From CAVREM01 sp963728825 (GTDB taxonomy: Bacteria > Acidobacteriota > Vicinamibacteria > Vicinamibacterales > CAVVIG01), in the NCBI GenBank assembly GCA_963728825.1, contig CAVSLA010000006.1, forward strand, positions 310,001 through 374,000: a stretch of DNA of 64,000 nucleotides. The letters run 5' to 3'. The position numbers and the translations under genes are program-made. The stretch's first letter is position 1. Each line of letters starts with the position of its first letter. Shown here in pieces: positions 63,546 to 64,000 of this stretch. The notes below the pieces were generated by a model that was not told the DNA's origin, made no database searches, and saw nothing but the letters and a program-made list of their open reading frames with translations.

Positions 63546-64000
63546 ATGCCCCCCACCGTCGTCATCTCCTCCCGCGGCGAGCAGCGATGGCGAGGCGGCC
63601 ATCCCTGGATCTACCGCACCGACGTCGCCGACGTCCAGGCCAACGCGGGTGATCGCGTCGCCGTGCTGGGTCCGCGTGGCCGACTGCTCGGCCAGGCGCT
63701 CTACAGCGATCGATCTCAGATCGCGATTCGAATGCTGTCGCACGGCGACCGACCGGCTGACGATGCCCTGTTGACGAGCCGCATCGAAGCGGCCATCGGC
63801 TTCCGCGCGGCGCTCGCCATCGACGCCAGCGCCTACCGGCTGGTTCATGGCGAGGCCGACCTGCTGCCGTCGCTGATCGTCGACCGCTACGGCGACTACC
63901 TGGTCGTCCAGGCGCTCTCGCAGGGGATGGATCGACTGCTGCCGCAGGTGGTGGACATCTTGAATCGGTTGCAACAGCCGCGAGGAATTCTTGCACGCAA
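63546..64000 (+). CDS. RlmI-like 23S rRNA (cytosine-C5) methyltransferase (partial)
   Basis: The first ~151 residues are visible; the gene runs off the right edge. It begins VVISSRGEQRWRGGHPWIYR, a PUA domain as in RlmI/YccW proteins, continues GDRVAVLGPRGRLLGQALYS and reaches the start of the Rossmann part (AYRLVHGEADLLPSLIVDRY; GDYLVVQALSQGMD). RlmI-type enzymes methylate C1962 of 23S rRNA. The SAM-binding and catalytic residues lie outside the window. Starts 5 bp after the AGAACGT array, leaving no normal Shine-Dalgarno. Confidence 0.85.
   Translation, partial: MPPTVVISSRGEQRWRGGHPWIYRTDVADVQANAGDRVAVLGPRGRLLGQALYSDRSQIAIRMLSHGDRPADDALLTSRIEAAIGFRAALAIDASAYRLVHGEADLLPSLIVDRYGDYLVVQALSQGMDRLLPQVVDILNRLQQPRGILAR

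Overview
The window is about 64 kb of GC-rich bacterial chromosome, densely packed with genes and starting and ending inside genes. Gene content and protein character (a complete-looking mraZ-to-ftsZ division cluster, a four-helix-bundle 23S-IVS-type protein, CarboxypepD_reg/TPR and MFS/spermidine-synthase proteins, many GTG/TTG starts) suggest an Acidobacteriota member, probably class Vicinamibacteria. This placement is inference; no rRNA is present. No integrase, transposase, phage gene or CRISPR array was seen.

Layout. 1-1.5 kb: end of a fatty-acid locus (3-hydroxyacyl-CoA dehydrogenase fragment, TetR/FadR-type repressor, near-perfect FadR-type operator), then a four-helix-bundle gene enclosed by inverted arrays of a 7-bp repeat. 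1.5-6.5 kb: minus-strand group of a fused alpha/beta 2-oxoacid dehydrogenase E1, a secreted propeller-like protein, and an ABC ATPase/permease pair (permease frameshifted). 6.5-12.9 kb: cupin, MFS/spermidine synthase-like protein, rhomboid protease, MurJ, YqeY, and an STN-like protein with a Pro/Gln-rich tail. 12.9-18.7 kb: polysaccharide-type cluster (two NDP-sugar epimerases, DegT aminotransferase, two GT2 glycosyltransferases), then ychF. 18.9-34 kb: the dcw cluster on the plus strand, mraZ-rsmH-ftsL-ftsI-murE-mraY-murD-ftsW-murG-murC-ftsQ-ftsA-ftsZ, led by a consensus sigma70 promoter and three 10-bp-spaced MraZ-box-like repeats; murF, murB and ddl are absent. 34-45.9 kb: radical SAM protein, SpoVG-like small protein, acpS and pgeF with overlapping start codons, RNase HI, zinc-ribbon protein, a CAU tRNA, rpoD, dnaG (frameshifted), mutS2, larB. 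46-57.8 kb: GT2/DUF362 pair, citrate synthase, redoxin lipoprotein, DUF2272 protein, lepA-lepB operon, histidine/folate genes (cyclodeaminase-like, hutI), divIVA. 57.9-63.4 kb: yggS, a TPR protein, a DinG-type helicase and glyA, all broken by repeated frameshifts, then an intact rpiB. 63.5 kb to the end: start of an RlmI-like rRNA methyltransferase.

The main theme is cell-envelope growth and division: lipid II synthesis (MurE, MraY, MurD, MurG, MurC), flipping (MurJ), septal polymerisation (FtsW/FtsI) and the divisome (FtsL/Q/A/Z), with DivIVA and YggS elsewhere in the window. Housekeeping information-processing genes make up most of the rest.

The most unusual structural signal is a set of intergenic elements built as head-to-head inverted arms of short tandem repeats. 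Four loci use a 7-bp period and one an 11-bp period, and the unit sequence is different at every locus. One of them encloses the four-helix-bundle gene. A second notable signal is a sharp local cluster of frameshifts at 57.9-61.8 kb in genes expected to be functional, most easily explained by poor local consensus.
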